Assembly: GCA_011390885.1 (NCBI GenBank) | Contig: JAABRO010000059.1 | Location: 1-64,000, forward strand | Reading direction: 5' to 3' | DNA from: Gemmatimonas sp. | GTDB lineage: Bacteria > Gemmatimonadota > Gemmatimonadetes > Gemmatimonadales > Gemmatimonadaceae | Length of the DNA stretch: 64,000 nucleotides | Part shown: positions 9,486 through 18,321 of the stretch, piece after piece | How positions within the stretch are numbered: position 1 is the stretch's first letter | Layout: every line of letters begins with the position of its first letter | Made by a program: the position numbers and the translations under genes | Notes under the pieces: generated by a model | What the model saw: the letters and a program-made list of their open reading frames with translations, nothing else | What the model was told of the DNA's origin: nothing | Database searches by the model: none

Positions 9486-9510
9486 ACCACCTTCCGCAAT
9501 CGTGGTGCGA

Positions 9511-9540
9511 CGCCGCCGGCCTCTCGCCGGCGGCGTTTGC
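9511..9540 (+). terminator. Second hairpin, terminator between rpsB and tsf
   Basis: CGCCGCCGGC (9511-9520) pairs perfectly with GCCGGCGGCG (9526-9535), loop CTCTC, followed by TTTGC. It lies in the 225-base gap between rpsB and tsf and suggests at least partial separation of the two genes, which are usually co-transcribed. Confidence 0.65.
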
Positions 9541-9673
9541 ACAAGACGGGGGCGCGGCAGCCGTCCCGGACGCCCGTTCCCCGCGTTTCGCATCCGCCTC
9601 TCGCGCTCGTCGCGATCGGGCGGGCAGTTCCCGACCTCACGACACGAATCGCCCAGGAGACAGGGTTCAGCAT

Positions 9674-10546
9674 ATGACCAAGACGATCACGGCCAAGGAC
9701 GTGCAGGAGCTCCGCCAGCGCACGGGGGCGGGCATGATGGATTGCAAGAAGGCGCTCGAGGAGAACGGCGGTGACATCGACGCCGCCGTCGAGTCGCTCC
9801 GCAAGCGCGGCATCGCGAAGGCCGAAAAGCGCGCCGATCGCAGCACGAGCGAAGGGCTCATCGGCGCCGAGGTGCGCGGTGGCGTGGGCGTGCTCGTCGA
9901 GCTCAACTGCGAGACCGACTTCGTGGCGCGCAACGAGGACTTCGGCGCGGTGCTCAACACGCTCGTCGAGCAGATGTTCACCTCCGGCGCCGCCGACAAG
10001 GACGCCTTCCTCGCCTCCACGATGAACGGCCAGTCGGTCGACGAGTTCGTGAAGCTGGCCTCGGGCAAGACGGGTGAGGCGGTGCAGGTGCGCCGCGTCG
10101 CGCGCGTCGATGCGGGTGCCAACGGACAGGTCGGCGTGTACAAGCACCACAACGGCAAGCTCGCCGCGCTCGTGGCGATCACCGCCGGCTCCGCCGACGT
10201 GGCCGGCAACGCCGCCACGGCCGAAGTGGCCAAGTTCGTCGCCGAGCACGTGGCCGCGGCCGCGCCGCTCGCCGTCGATCGCACCGGCGTGCCCGCCGAC
10301 AAGCTCGACAGTGAGCGCCGCATCGCCGAGGAGCAGGCCCGCCAGACGGGCAAGCCCGAAGCCATGATCGAGAAGATCGCCACGGGCAAGGTGGAGGCGT
10401 TCCTCAAGGACGTCACGCTGCTCCCGCAGGCCTGGGTGCGCGACGGCGCGAAGACGATCGCCGACGTGCTCAAGGAGCACGGCAAGGCCGCCGGCGGCGA
10501 CCTCGCGGTCGCGAGCTTCGTGCGCTTCCAGCTCGGCATCGACTGA
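9674..10546 (+). CDS. tsf: Translation elongation factor Ts
   Basis: 290 residues. It is the guanine-nucleotide exchange factor for EF-Tu. The N-terminal UBA-like domain has VQELRQRTGAGMMDCKKALE (residues 10-29). The core has the signature VELNCETDFVARNEDF near 75 and a second half with EHVAAAAPLAVDR and IEKIATGKVEAFLKDV. AGGAG lies about 13 bases before the ATG, rather far for a ribosome-binding site. The usual rpsB-tsf-pyrH-frr order is kept. Confidence 0.97.
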   Translation: MTKTITAKDVQELRQRTGAGMMDCKKALEENGGDIDAAVESLRKRGIAKAEKRADRSTSEGLIGAEVRGGVGVLVELNCETDFVARNEDFGAVLNTLVEQMFTSGAADKDAFLASTMNGQSVDEFVKLASGKTGEAVQVRRVARVDAGANGQVGVYKHHNGKLAALVAITAGSADVAGNAATAEVAKFVAEHVAAAAPLAVDRTGVPADKLDSERRIAEEQARQTGKPEAMIEKIATGKVEAFLKDVTLLPQAWVRDGAKTIADVLKEHGKAAGGDLAVASFVRFQLGID

Positions 10547-10549
10547 GCC

Positions 10550-11308
10550 GTGAGCGCTGACCAACGCCCTGCCGATCCGGAGGCCGTCGTGGCCTCCGGA
10601 TCGGTGCGTTACCCCCGCGTGCTGCTCAAGCTCTCGGGGGAGGCGCTTGCCGGCGATCGCGGGCTCGGCTTCGACTTCAGCCGACTCGCGTTCTTTGCCG
10701 AGCAGATCGCCGAAGTGGTGTCCATGGGCGTGCAGCTCGGCCTCGTGATCGGCGGCGGCAACATCGTGCGCGGCTCGCAGCTTGCCCCGCTCGGCATGGA
10801 CCGCGTCTCCGCCGACTACATGGGCATGCTGGGCACGGTCATCAATGCGCTGGCGCTGCAGGACGTGCTGGAGAAGCGCGGCCTGGACACGCGCGTGATG
10901 ACGGCCATCCGCATGGAGGAACTCGCGGAGCCGTACATTCGGCGGCGGGCCATGCGCCACTTCGAGAAGGGGCGCATCGTGATCTTTGCCGCCGGCACGG
11001 GCAACCCGTACTTTTCCACGGATACGGCCGCGGTGCTGCGCGCCATCCAGATGAAGGCCGACATCATCATCAAGGCCACCAGCGTGGATGGGGTGTACAG
11101 CGCGGATCCGAAGACGGACCCTGACGCCCATCGGTACGAAACCATCAGTTATCGTGACGTCATGCTCGGCGAGTTGCGCGTGATGGACCAGACGGCCATC
11201 ACGCTGTGCAAGGAGAACTCGCTGCCACTGATCGTCCTGAACATCAACCAGCCTGGCGCCGTCGCGGCCGTCGTCCGCGGGGAGCGCGTGGGGACCCTCG
11301 TCTCATGA
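10550..11308 (+). CDS. pyrH: Uridylate kinase
   Basis: 252 residues from the GTG at 10550. It phosphorylates UMP to UDP with ATP; bacterial PyrH is a hexameric amino-acid-kinase-family enzyme. Motifs are [24 protein letters not shown], and a C-terminal [18 protein letters not shown] stretch. Start choice is uncertain: 10550 is three bases after the tsf stop, but an in-frame GTG at 10604 would give [12 protein letters not shown], a better match to the family N-terminus. Bases 10573-10603 between the two form a perfect hairpin. The stop overlaps the frr start (ATGA). Confidence 0.93.
   Translation: MSADQRPADPEAVVASGSVRYPRVLLKLSGEALAGDRGLGFDFSRLAFFAEQIAEVVSMGVQLGLVIGGGNIVRGSQLAPLGMDRVSADYMGMLGTVINALALQDVLEKRGLDTRVMTAIRMEELAEPYIRRRAMRHFEKGRIVIFAAGTGNPYFSTDTAAVLRAIQMKADIIIKATSVDGVYSADPKTDPDAHRYETISYRDVMLGELRVMDQTAITLCKENSLPLIVLNINQPGAVAAVVRGERVGTLVS
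10573..10603 (+). promoter_or_regulatory. Perfect 13-bp hairpin at the 5' end of pyrH
   Basis: CGATCCGGAGGCC (10573-10585) and GGCCTCCGGATCG (10591-10603) are exact reverse complements around a 5-nt loop (GTCGT). The left arm contains GGAGG. The second possible pyrH start codon, GTG 10604, begins on the next base. It may be a tsf terminator without a T tract, or an element controlling pyrH translation. Confidence 0.7.
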
Positions 11309-11859
11309 GCACGATCGCCCAGATCCTCAAGGACTGCCGCAGCGGCATGGAAAAGGCCGCGGACGCGAGCAAGCGTGACTTCTCCGGCATCCGGTCCGGC
11401 AAGGCCTCGCCGAACATGCTCGACACCATCCGTGTCGAAGTGTACGGCAGCGTGATGACGCTCAACCAGGTGGCCAGCGTGTCGGCGCCGGAGCCGCGCA
11501 TCCTCATGGTCATGCCCTTCGACAAGGGCCAGGCCAAGGCCATCGAGAAGGCGATCCGCGAGTCCGACCTCGGGCTCGAGCCGTCCAACCAGGGCGGCAC
11601 CATCCGCGTGCCGCTGCCGCAGATGACGGAGCAGCGCCGCAAGGAGCTGGTGAAGGTCCTGCACAAGCTGGCCGAAGACGGTCGCATTGCGATCCGTCAC
11701 GCGCGCACGGATGCGCGTGACAAGATCAAGAAGCTCGACGGGATCTCGGAAGACGACAAGAAGCACGGCGACAAGGAGCTGCAGAAGATTCACGATGAGT
11801 TCATCGCGAAGCTCGATGCGGCGCTCAAGAGCAAGGAAGCCGAGGTCATGGAGGTCTGA
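11305..11859 (+). CDS. frr: Ribosome recycling factor
   Basis: 184 residues, normal length. It splits post-termination ribosomes together with EF-G. The sequence is typical throughout: [20 protein letters not shown] near the N-terminus, [20 protein letters not shown] near residue 70, [20 protein letters not shown] around 100 and [15 protein letters not shown] after that. The ATG at 11305 overlaps the pyrH stop (ATGA), which fixes the start. Confidence 0.97.
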   Translation: MSTIAQILKDCRSGMEKAADASKRDFSGIRSGKASPNMLDTIRVEVYGSVMTLNQVASVSAPEPRILMVMPFDKGQAKAIEKAIRESDLGLEPSNQGGTIRVPLPQMTEQRRKELVKVLHKLAEDGRIAIRHARTDARDKIKKLDGISEDDKKHGDKELQKIHDEFIAKLDAALKSKEAEVMEV

Positions 11860-11888
11860 GCGCCGCGCGCCAGACCGACTGCTCGCTG

Positions 11889-12716
11889 ATGGTGCCAACC
11901 CCCGCCGTCGTTCCCCCGTCGTCCCCTGAAGCCGGTCGCCCCGATGCCGTCGGGGTGTCCGGCCGTGCGCCCGGAGCCACCACTGATCCGCTGCTGCAGC
12001 GGCTCGCGGGCGCGCCGGTGCCACGGCACATCGCCATCATCATGGACGGCAACGGCCGCTGGGCGCGCGAGCGGCACATGCCGCGCCCGTTCGGCCATCG
12101 CGCCGGCATGAAGGCCGTTCGCTCCGTCGTCGAAGCCTCGATTGCGGCGGGCGTGGAGTGGCTGTCGCTGTTCGCCTTCTCGCAGGAGAACTGGCAGCGT
12201 CCCGCCACGGAGATCGCGGCGCTCATGTCGCTGCTCGAGGAGTACGTGAGCAGCGAGGTCGACGAGCTGCGCGCGCAGGGCGTGCGCGTGCGCGTGCACG
12301 GCGACCTCTCGCGCCTCGACGCCGCCGCCAGCCGCGCCGTGCAGCGCGCCGTCGCCGAGACCGCGCACTGCACGCGGCTCGGGCTCAACCTCTTCATCTC
12401 GTACGGCGGTCGTGCGGAACTCGTGCGCGCCATGCAGCGCATCGCCACCGACGTGCAGGCCGGCGTGCTGCAACCGCAGGACGTGAACGAGGACGTCATT
12501 CGCGCGCGGCTGTACACCGACGACTGCCCCGATCCGGACCTGCTCATTCGCACGTCGGGCGAGCGCCGGCTCTCGAACTTCATGCTGTGGCAGGTCGCCT
12601 ACGCGGAGCTCTACATCTCCAGCGTGCTGTGGCCCGACTTCGACCGCGCGGCGCTGTACGAGGCGATCCTCGATTTCCAGCGGCGCGATCGGCGCTTCGG
12701 CAAGGTGGACAAATGA
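11889..12716 (+). CDS. uppS: Isoprenyl transferase (undecaprenyl diphosphate synthase)
   Basis: 275 residues. It condenses isopentenyl diphosphate onto farnesyl diphosphate in cis to make the undecaprenyl carrier used for peptidoglycan. The catalytic region HIAIIMDGNGRWA begins near residue 47 with the essential Asp at about 53; GHRAG follows, then LFAFSQENWQRP and the C-terminal signature DLLIRTSGERRLSNFMLW. The first 45 residues (Pro/Ala-rich) have no counterpart in the E. coli enzyme, so the true start may lie further in, but no better start codon with a ribosome-binding site is visible. It lies between frr and cdsA. Confidence 0.95.
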   Translation: MVPTPAVVPPSSPEAGRPDAVGVSGRAPGATTDPLLQRLAGAPVPRHIAIIMDGNGRWARERHMPRPFGHRAGMKAVRSVVEASIAAGVEWLSLFAFSQENWQRPATEIAALMSLLEEYVSSEVDELRAQGVRVRVHGDLSRLDAAASRAVQRAVAETAHCTRLGLNLFISYGGRAELVRAMQRIATDVQAGVLQPQDVNEDVIRARLYTDDCPDPDLLIRTSGERRLSNFMLWQVAYAELYISSVLWPDFDRAALYEAILDFQRRDRRFGKVDK

Positions 12717-12738
12717 ACCGGCTCGTCCCCGTTCGCGC

Positions 12739-13596
12739 ATGAGTGAGCTCGCGCGGCGTGTGATCGTCGCGCTCATCGGTGCGCCGATCGCCATCTTCAT
12801 CATCTGGGTCGGTGATGCGGCGCTCGCCACGCTCATCGGCGTGCTCTCGGCGCTCGCGGCGTGGGAGTTGTACCGCATTGCGCACGCCGCCGGCTACACG
12901 CCGGTGGCACCAGTCGGCATCGTGGCCGCCGCCGTGCTGCCGCTCGTGGTGCATGCGCAGCAGCTCGGGCTCGTGCGCGTGCCGTTCTCGGCGCCGGTGC
13001 TGGTGCTGCTGCTCACGGTGGTCGTGTCGCTGTTCCTGCGATCCCCGTCCGAACGGCCGCTGGGCGCGTCGGCCATCACGCTCTTCGGCGTGGCGTACAC
13101 GGGTGGCTTGCTGAGCTTTGCGTACGCGCTCCGCAACTTCGACTACGTGGTGGGACAGGCGGCCGGTGCGGTCGTGGTGGCGTTTCCGCTGCTGCTCACG
13201 TGGGCCACCGACATCGGCGCGTTCTTCGTGGGCCGCGCGGTGGGCGGTCGCAAGCTCATGCCGAGCATCAGCCCCGGCAAGACCGTGTCCGGTGCGGTCG
13301 GCGGCGTGCTCGTCGCGGTACTCGTGGCCTGGCTGTTCCAGCGCTACGCCCTCATCCCGATCGCGCAGCTCGCCCTTCGCCCGATGGCGCTCGTGGGCGT
13401 GGCCGTCGCGATCAGCGTGGTCGGGCAGCTCGGCGACCTCGTCGAGTCGCAGCTCAAGCGCGAGGGCAACGTGAAGGATTCGTCACACCTGATCCCGGGG
13501 CATGGCGGCGTGCTCGATCGGCTCGATTCGCTGTTGTTCACCTTCCCGGTGGCGTTCGTGCTGCTGCGGTGGCTCGTCATTCCCGTTCCACGCTGA
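12739..13596 (+). CDS. cdsA: Phosphatidate cytidylyltransferase
   Basis: 285 residues, polytopic membrane protein with about seven or eight hydrophobic segments. It makes CDP-diacylglycerol, the substrate of PssA (encoded at 52436-53356). The CDS signature lies near the C-terminus: SQLKREGNVKDSSH, then LIPGHGGVLDRLDS (residues about 238-265). The conserved KLMPSISPGKTVSGAVGG is near 172. It starts 22 bases after uppS without a visible Shine-Dalgarno. Confidence 0.95.
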   Translation: MSELARRVIVALIGAPIAIFIIWVGDAALATLIGVLSALAAWELYRIAHAAGYTPVAPVGIVAAAVLPLVVHAQQLGLVRVPFSAPVLVLLLTVVVSLFLRSPSERPLGASAITLFGVAYTGGLLSFAYALRNFDYVVGQAAGAVVVAFPLLLTWATDIGAFFVGRAVGGRKLMPSISPGKTVSGAVGGVLVAVLVAWLFQRYALIPIAQLALRPMALVGVAVAISVVGQLGDLVESQLKREGNVKDSSHLIPGHGGVLDRLDSLLFTFPVAFVLLRWLVIPVPR

Positions 13597-13602
13597 GTCC
13601 GC

Positions 13603-14739
13603 ATGACTGCACCCCTTGGTGTCGCCCTGCTCGGTTCCACCGGCTCCATTGGCACGAGCACGCTGCGTGTGCTCGATCGCCATCGAGATCGCTTCCGGCC
13701 GGTGGCGCTCACGGCGAACGGTCGCGTGTCCGAACTCGCGGCTCAGGTCGCGGAGTGGTCGCCGGCGTTCGTGGGCGTGGTGAGCGGCACGCCGCCGCTC
13801 GGCAGCGGGTGGCGTAGCGGACCGGAGTGCCTGATCGAGGCGGCGACGCGTCCCGATGCCGACATCGTGCTGAATGCGGTCGTGGGCGCTGCGGGGCTGC
13901 AGGCCACGCTCGCCGCGCTGGCCGCCGGCAAGCGCGTGGCGCTCGCCAACAAGGAGACGCTCGTGGTGGCCGGACCGGTGGTCATGGCGGCGGCGAGCGC
14001 CGGCAACGGTACGCTGGTGCCCGTGGACAGCGAACACTCGGCCATCCTGCAGTGCCTCGCCGGCCGCACGACTGCCGACATCCGTCGGCTCGTGATCACC
14101 GCGTCCGGTGGCCCGTTCCGCACTTGGACGTCGGAGCGCATCCCGAGCGCCACGATCGCCGATGCCCTCAATCACCCCACGTGGAGCATGGGCAGCAAGA
14201 TCACCGTGGACAGCGCCACGTTGGCGAACAAGGCGCTCGAGGTGATCGAGGCGCACTACCTGTTCGGCGTCCCATACGACCGCATCGACGTGGTTGTGCA
14301 TCCACAGAGCATCGTGCACTCGTTCGTCGAGTTCACCGACGGCAGTGTGCTGGCGCAGCTCGGCGTGCCGAGCATGGAGCTGCCCATCCTGTACGCCCTC
14401 ACGCACCCGGAACGCCTGCCCGACTCCGGCGTACCACGGTTCGATCCCCTGACCGCCGGATCACTGCTGTTCGAGCCGGTTCGCCACGAGGCCTTCCCCG
14501 CGCTGGGGCTCGGCATCGCGGCGGGGCGGGCCGGTGGCGCGGCGCCGGCGGTCTTCAATGCGGCCAACGAGGAAGCCGTTGCGGCGTTCCTCGCGGGGCG
14601 CCTTTCGTTCGGGCAGATCGCGCAGCGCATCGCGGGTGCGCTCGACGATCTCGCGGTCCGCCCCGGCTCGACCCTCGAGGAACTCCTCGAGGCCGACGCC
14701 GAGGCGCGTCGTCACGTCCACTCACGGCTCTCGTGCTAG
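13603..14739 (+). CDS. dxr: 1-deoxy-D-xylulose 5-phosphate reductoisomerase
   Basis: 378 residues. It is the second step of the MEP pathway, NADPH-dependent conversion of DXP to MEP; isoprenoids made this way feed UppS. The dinucleotide loop LLGSTGSIGTSTL is at residues 9-21. NKETLVVAGP lies near 115, ITASGGPF near 165, HPTWSMGSKITVDSATLANK (divalent-metal and substrate site) near 189, and HPQSIVHSFVEF near 232. It begins six bases after cdsA and overlaps the start of rseP. Confidence 0.96.
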   Translation: MTAPLGVALLGSTGSIGTSTLRVLDRHRDRFRPVALTANGRVSELAAQVAEWSPAFVGVVSGTPPLGSGWRSGPECLIEAATRPDADIVLNAVVGAAGLQATLAALAAGKRVALANKETLVVAGPVVMAAASAGNGTLVPVDSEHSAILQCLAGRTTADIRRLVITASGGPFRTWTSERIPSATIADALNHPTWSMGSKITVDSATLANKALEVIEAHYLFGVPYDRIDVVVHPQSIVHSFVEFTDGSVLAQLGVPSMELPILYALTHPERLPDSGVPRFDPLTAGSLLFEPVRHEAFPALGLGIAAGRAGGAAPAVFNAANEEAVAAFLAGRLSFGQIAQRIAGALDDLAVRPGSTLEELLEADAEARRHVHSRLSC

Positions 14740-15929
14740 CAACTCTGGGTTCCATCGCCGCTCCGCTCTTCGTGTTCGGGATCGTGGTGTTCATCCACGA
14801 GCTCGGCCACTTCCTTGCCGCCAAGTCCGTTGGCGTCTACGCGCCGATCTTCTCGCTCGGGTGGGGACGTCGCCTGGTCGGATTCCGGCGCGGCGAGACC
14901 GATTATCGCCTCTCCGTGTTTCCGCTCGGCGGCTTCGTGCGCATGGCGTCGCGCGAGGACGAGTCCATGGCGGGCATCGAGGGGGGCGGACACCTCGACC
15001 TCGAGGTCGGCGTGCGCGAGGAGCGGCTGGCCGAGGACAAGGCCGCGGCGGGGGCGCTCTGGGACGATCAGTCCATGGTGCCATTCGGCCCGAAGCCGGT
15101 GCCGCGCGAGCGGTGGCTCGAGTCGCAGCCGATCTGGGCCCGGTTGTTCATCCTGTCGGCCGGCGTGATCGCCAACATCCTGCTCGCGATCGTGGTGTCG
15201 AGCGGCGTGTACGCCACCTACGGTCGCTCTTTCGTGCCACCGGTGGTCGATTCGGTGATCGTAAATGCGCCGGCGGCCGCCGCGGGTGTGCTTGCCGGCG
15301 ATACGATCACGGCGGTGAACGGTACGGCGATCAAGACGTGGGCGGAGGTGCTCGACCGCGTCTCGGCCGTCACGGAGGGGTCGCTCACGCTGGAGGTCGG
15401 GCGCGGCGAGGGGCGACGCACGCTCACGCTCTCGCCCACGCTCGCCGATGGCGTGAACCCGACCACGGGCGCTCCCCGCAAGGTCGGGCGCATCGGTGTC
15501 GCCGTGCGCAACGAGGTGGTCAACGAACCCGTCGGTGCGGGTGAAGCGCTGGTCGCGGGCGTGACCACGACCTGGGACATGGCCACGCGTGTCGGCGACG
15601 TGCTCAAGGGGCTCGTCTCCCGCGAAGTCGAGATGAGCAACCTCGGTGGTCCGATCGAGATCGCGCGCACGTCCGTGGCGGCCGCCAAGGGTGGGGCAGA
15701 GATGCTGTGGTCGCTCATCGCGTTCCTCAGCCTCAACATCGCCATCGTGAACCTGATCCCCATTCCCGTGCTCGATGGCGGGCAGATGCTGGTGACGATC
15801 GCCGAAGGGATCAAGGGACGGGCGCTGAGCCTGCGCACACGCGAGTGGCTGGCGCGGGTTGGCGTGCTCACGGTGCTGCTGCTGATCGTGCTCGTCACCT
15901 TCAACGACATCAAGCGACTCGTCATGTGA
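14733..15929 (+). CDS. rseP: Site-2 (RIP) metalloprotease RseP
   Basis: 398 residues. An inner-membrane zinc protease for regulated intramembrane proteolysis. The first membrane helix carries the HELGH zinc site at residues 22-26 (FIHELGHFLAAKSVGVY). A PDZ domain lies at about 170-235 (GVLAGDTITAVNGTAIKTW). The third zinc ligand region NLIPIPVLDGGQM is near 340, followed by a last membrane helix. The start is the GTG at 14733, which overlaps the dxr stop by seven bases and places the HELGH helix at the normal distance from the N-terminus. A single PDZ domain is present, where E. coli RseP has two. The gene order dxr-rseP follows cdsA as in many bacteria. Confidence 0.95.
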   Translation: MLATLGSIAAPLFVFGIVVFIHELGHFLAAKSVGVYAPIFSLGWGRRLVGFRRGETDYRLSVFPLGGFVRMASREDESMAGIEGGGHLDLEVGVREERLAEDKAAAGALWDDQSMVPFGPKPVPRERWLESQPIWARLFILSAGVIANILLAIVVSSGVYATYGRSFVPPVVDSVIVNAPAAAAGVLAGDTITAVNGTAIKTWAEVLDRVSAVTEGSLTLEVGRGEGRRTLTLSPTLADGVNPTTGAPRKVGRIGVAVRNEVVNEPVGAGEALVAGVTTTWDMATRVGDVLKGLVSREVEMSNLGGPIEIARTSVAAAKGGAEMLWSLIAFLSLNIAIVNLIPIPVLDGGQMLVTIAEGIKGRALSLRTREWLARVGVLTVLLLIVLVTFNDIKRLVM

Positions 15930-16408
15930 GTTGGCGCCGCGGCATCGCAGCCGTGCGCGGATTCGCGCGTCGCGGAGCGCCGGCGGTGCTGGCGCTCGCG
16001 CTCCTGTCGGGGTGCGCGGCCGTTCGCCCCCCGATCGAAGCGCGGCCCGAGTCGCTCGTTGCCGAGCGCTTCCCGCGCAACGCGTTTCGTTTCCAGTTGC
16101 GACCCCTCACCGACAGCACCGCCGCGTTCACGCCGGCCGAGGCCGGATGGGTGCGCCTTGGCCTGTCGGGCATTGCCGTGGACCCGGCGCAGGGGGACGC
16201 CCTGGTCGCGAGGCTCCGCGTGATCGAACTGTCCGGCGAGGAGGCCGTGGTCCTGGTGACCGGCCAGACGACGCGGCTGGCGCAGGGGCAGGTGCTGCTG
16301 CTGGTGGCGCCCACCCCGCGCTGGTGGCAGGCCTCGCTGTTCTGGCGTGGCGCAGTTGCAGGCGCAGGGCTCGTGGGTGCCGCGGCACTCCTGCTGCTGC
16401 TGCTCTGA
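15926..16408 (+). CDS. Lipoprotein of unknown function with a C-terminal membrane segment
   Basis: 160 residues, not recognised as any family. The GTG start lies inside the rseP stop (ATGTGA), so it is translationally coupled to the protease. The N-terminus has a basic region, a hydrophobic stretch and the lipobox LLSGC with Cys30 as the acylated residue. A soluble stretch of about 100 residues follows (QLRPLTDSTAAFTPAEAGWV, GEEAVVLVTGQTTRLAQGQV). The last 24 residues, after RWWQASLFWRG, form a hydrophobic helix ending in a run of leucines. A lipid anchor at one end and a membrane helix at the other is an uncommon topology. Its position suggests a link to RseP or envelope quality control, which is inference only. 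Confidence 0.7.
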   Translation: MSWRRGIAAVRGFARRGAPAVLALALLSGCAAVRPPIEARPESLVAERFPRNAFRFQLRPLTDSTAAFTPAEAGWVRLGLSGIAVDPAQGDALVARLRVIELSGEEAVVLVTGQTTRLAQGQVLLLVAPTPRWWQASLFWRGAVAGAGLVGAAALLLLLL

Positions 16409-16415
16409 ACGAGCA

Positions 16416-16445
16416 CGGCGCACCCTCATCACCAAGGCTGCGCCG
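16416..16445. terminator. Weak hairpin between convergent genes
   Basis: CGGCGCA (16416-16422) pairs with TGCGCCG (16439-16445) across a 16-nt loop in the 54-base gap between the lipoprotein gene and the kinase gene. The stem is symmetric, so it could end transcripts from both sides. Confidence 0.4.
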
Positions 16446-16462
16446 GCGAGGCCGTCGCGTCG

Positions 16463-18127
16463 TCAGCAGATCATCGCGATCTTCATCGTGTCCGCGCCGG
16501 CCTGCAGTGTGTCCACAGCGTCGAAGGCTGCGCAGCGCGGCGCCTGGGCGCGCACGCGCCAGACGCCCGCCCGGAGCCGGATCGGCTCACTGCGCTTCAC
16601 CGCTCCGTAGGCGGTCGTTGCGCCGAGGGAATCGGTGAACGACAGCTGCGCGTCCGGCGGGGTGATGTCCACCGCGAGCCATGTGCAGCGGCCGAGGTCA
16701 AGATGGTGCGCGAGGCGCGCACCCGGTCGCAGTTGCAGTGTGTCGGTCCGGCGGCTGTAGGGACAGTCCACGATGCCCGCGCCATCCACGAGCCACGCCT
16801 CGACGATGAAGCGACCGGGCCGAGCCTTGAGGTCCTGCCAGGGCAGCCCGCCGAGGCGACGACCGTCGAGCACGGCTTCCGTTCCTGGCGGCGCAGCGAG
16901 GAGAAGCGCGCCGGTGCGGATCGCCGGCGCGGGCGAGGGCTTCGGGTCGCCCACGACCGGCGTGTCCAACGGCACCTCGCGCCCTGCGCCCGAATCGCTC
17001 GGGAGCGGTTCGAGCAGCGAGCCAAGCGGGGCGGGCGGGGGCGCGGTGGTGCCACTCACCCGTGCCCAGACGGTGCCGGGGGTGGGTTGGCCTCGGCCGA
17101 GCCAGAGCACGGCGGCGATCACCGCCGCCGCGGCCGCCGCCAGCATCAGGCGCGACTGCCACCAGCGCGGTGCTGCGCCGAACACCGGGTGCACGGCGGT
17201 GGTGCCACCACCGCCCAGCGCGAGGCGCGCTCCAGTGGCGGGGGCCGACGGCAACTGGCTCAGCCGGTCGTACAGTTCCTCGGCGGAGCGAAAGCGGGCG
17301 TCCGGCTTCTTGGCAAGCAGGCGCAGGATGATCTCGGCGAAGCCGGCCGAGAGGCCGGGCACGAGCAGGCGAGGGTCCGGGGCCGGCTCCTCCACATGAC
17401 GACGTGCCACGGCGTACCAGTCGGAGCCCGCGAATGGGAGTTCACCGGTGGCCGCGCGATAGAGCGTGATGCCGAGGGCGTAGAGGTCGCTGCGGCCGTC
17501 GAGCGGCTCCCCGCGTGCCTGTTCGGGGCTGAAGTAGTGCGGGGTGCCCACGACCTGGTTGGTCGCGCTGAGGTCGGCACCGCTCTCGAGGGCGCGGGCG
17601 AGGCCGAAGTCGCAGACGATGCCTTCGCCGGCGGCGCCGATCAGAATGTTGTCCGGCTTGATGTCGCGATGAATGACGCCCGCCGCGTGGGCCGTGGCCA
17701 GCGCGGCCGCGACATCGAGTCCGAGGCGGACGACGTCGCCCTCGGGGAGGGTAGGGAGCACCTGCAGGCGCCGGGAGAGCGAGCCGGGGATGAGGTCCAT
17801 CACGACCCAGGTCACGCCGCCGCTGCGCCCGATGTCCCGGATGGTGACGATGTTGGCGTGACGCAGCCGGGCAGCCGTGGTGGCCTCGCGCCGGAATCGG
17901 GCCTCGGTGACCTCGTTCCCGGTGTGCTCGGGTCGGAGCACCTTGACCGCCACCGGGATCTCGAGCTCGTTGTCGCGTGCCTCGTAGACCCACGCGTAGG
18001 CACCCACGCCGAGCAGGCGGGTGAGCGTGTAGCGGTCGCCCAGGGTCAGGCCGAGAAAGCGCTCGGGCACGGTGGGATGAGCGGGGGCTGGAGCGAGGGA
18101 GGCATCCCGGTCCTTTACACGGACCAC
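16463..18127 (-). CDS. Transmembrane Hanks-type serine/threonine protein kinase
   Basis: 554 residues. The kinase domain covers about 32-290 and has all the catalytic elements: [13 protein letters not shown] loop, VAVKVL with Lys62, HRDIKPDN with the catalytic Asp155, DFG at 173-175, and [12 protein letters not shown] single membrane helix follows at about 327-343 and then a periplasmic part of some 210 residues without PASTA repeats. One stretch ([19 protein letters not shown]) resembles a PEGA-like segment. The periplasmic part ends with two Cys-containing beta-rich stretches. The start is a GTG at 18127. It is alone on this strand, with a palindrome just upstream that may serve regulation. 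Substrates and signal are unknown. Confidence 0.92.
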   Translation of the reverse strand: MVRVKDRDASLAPAPAHPTVPERFLGLTLGDRYTLTRLLGVGAYAWVYEARDNELEIPVAVKVLRPEHTGNEVTEARFRREATTAARLRHANIVTIRDIGRSGGVTWVVMDLIPGSLSRRLQVLPTLPEGDVVRLGLDVAAALATAHAAGVIHRDIKPDNILIGAAGEGIVCDFGLARALESGADLSATNQVVGTPHYFSPEQARGEPLDGRSDLYALGITLYRAATGELPFAGSDWYAVARRHVEEPAPDPRLLVPGLSAGFAEIILRLLAKKPDARFRSAEELYDRLSQLPSAPATGARLALGGGGTTAVHPVFGAAPRWWQSRLMLAAAAAAVIAAVLWLGRGQPTPGTVWARVSGTTAPPPAPLGSLLEPLPSDSGAGREVPLDTPVVGDPKPSPAPAIRTGALLLAAPPGTEAVLDGRRLGGLPWQDLKARPGRFIVEAWLVDGAGIVDCPYSRRTDTLQLRPGARLAHHLDLGRCTWLAVDITPPDAQLSFTDSLGATTAYGAVKRSEPIRLRAGVWRVRAQAPRCAAFDAVDTLQAGADTMKIAMIC

Positions 18128-18134
18128 GGGGACG

Positions 18135-18146
18135 GTTAACGTTAAC
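18135..18146. promoter_or_regulatory. 12-bp palindrome GTTAACGTTAAC at the kinase promoter
   Basis: Two adjacent GTTAAC units form a perfect 12-bp palindrome eight bases before the kinase start codon. On the minus strand TAAGCT (complement of 18147-18152), a possible -10 element, sits directly before it, so the palindrome would cover the transcription start. This is a good position for a repressor site. Confidence 0.5.
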
Positions 18147-18166
18147 AGCTTACATCACTTGCGGAC

Positions 18167-18206
18167 CCGGACCCAGTGTCCGGTGCGGTGCCCTCGGGGC
18201 CGCACC
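18167..18206 (+). promoter_or_regulatory. Paired hairpins in the rpsO upstream region
   Basis: CCGGAC/GTCCGG (18167-18172 with 18178-18183) and GGTGCGG/CCGCACC (18182-18188 with 18200-18206) share two bases and so may be alternative structures. S15 commonly represses its own mRNA through leader structure, but I cannot match this to a described S15 leader. Confidence 0.35.
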
Positions 18207-18321
18207 TCGGCCTCGGTCGGTGATCCGTTCCTCATGCGGCCGACACGCCGCAGCCCAGGTACCGCTTCCGGAATGGCCCCGCACGGGTGCTGATCCAGCT
18301 AGCGCGGAGAATATTACGACG

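Noticed and set aside
9455-11131. 558-codon frame opposite tsf and pyrH
   Set aside because: Antisense shadow with repetitive Leu/His/Arg/Gly composition and no recognisable domain.
14733-15929. Possible frameshift or dxr-rseP fusion, since one frame runs unbroken from 13827 to 15929
   Set aside because: dxr is complete in its own frame and ends at 14739; rseP starts with the GTG at 14733. The longer frame is only the open shadow upstream of rseP.
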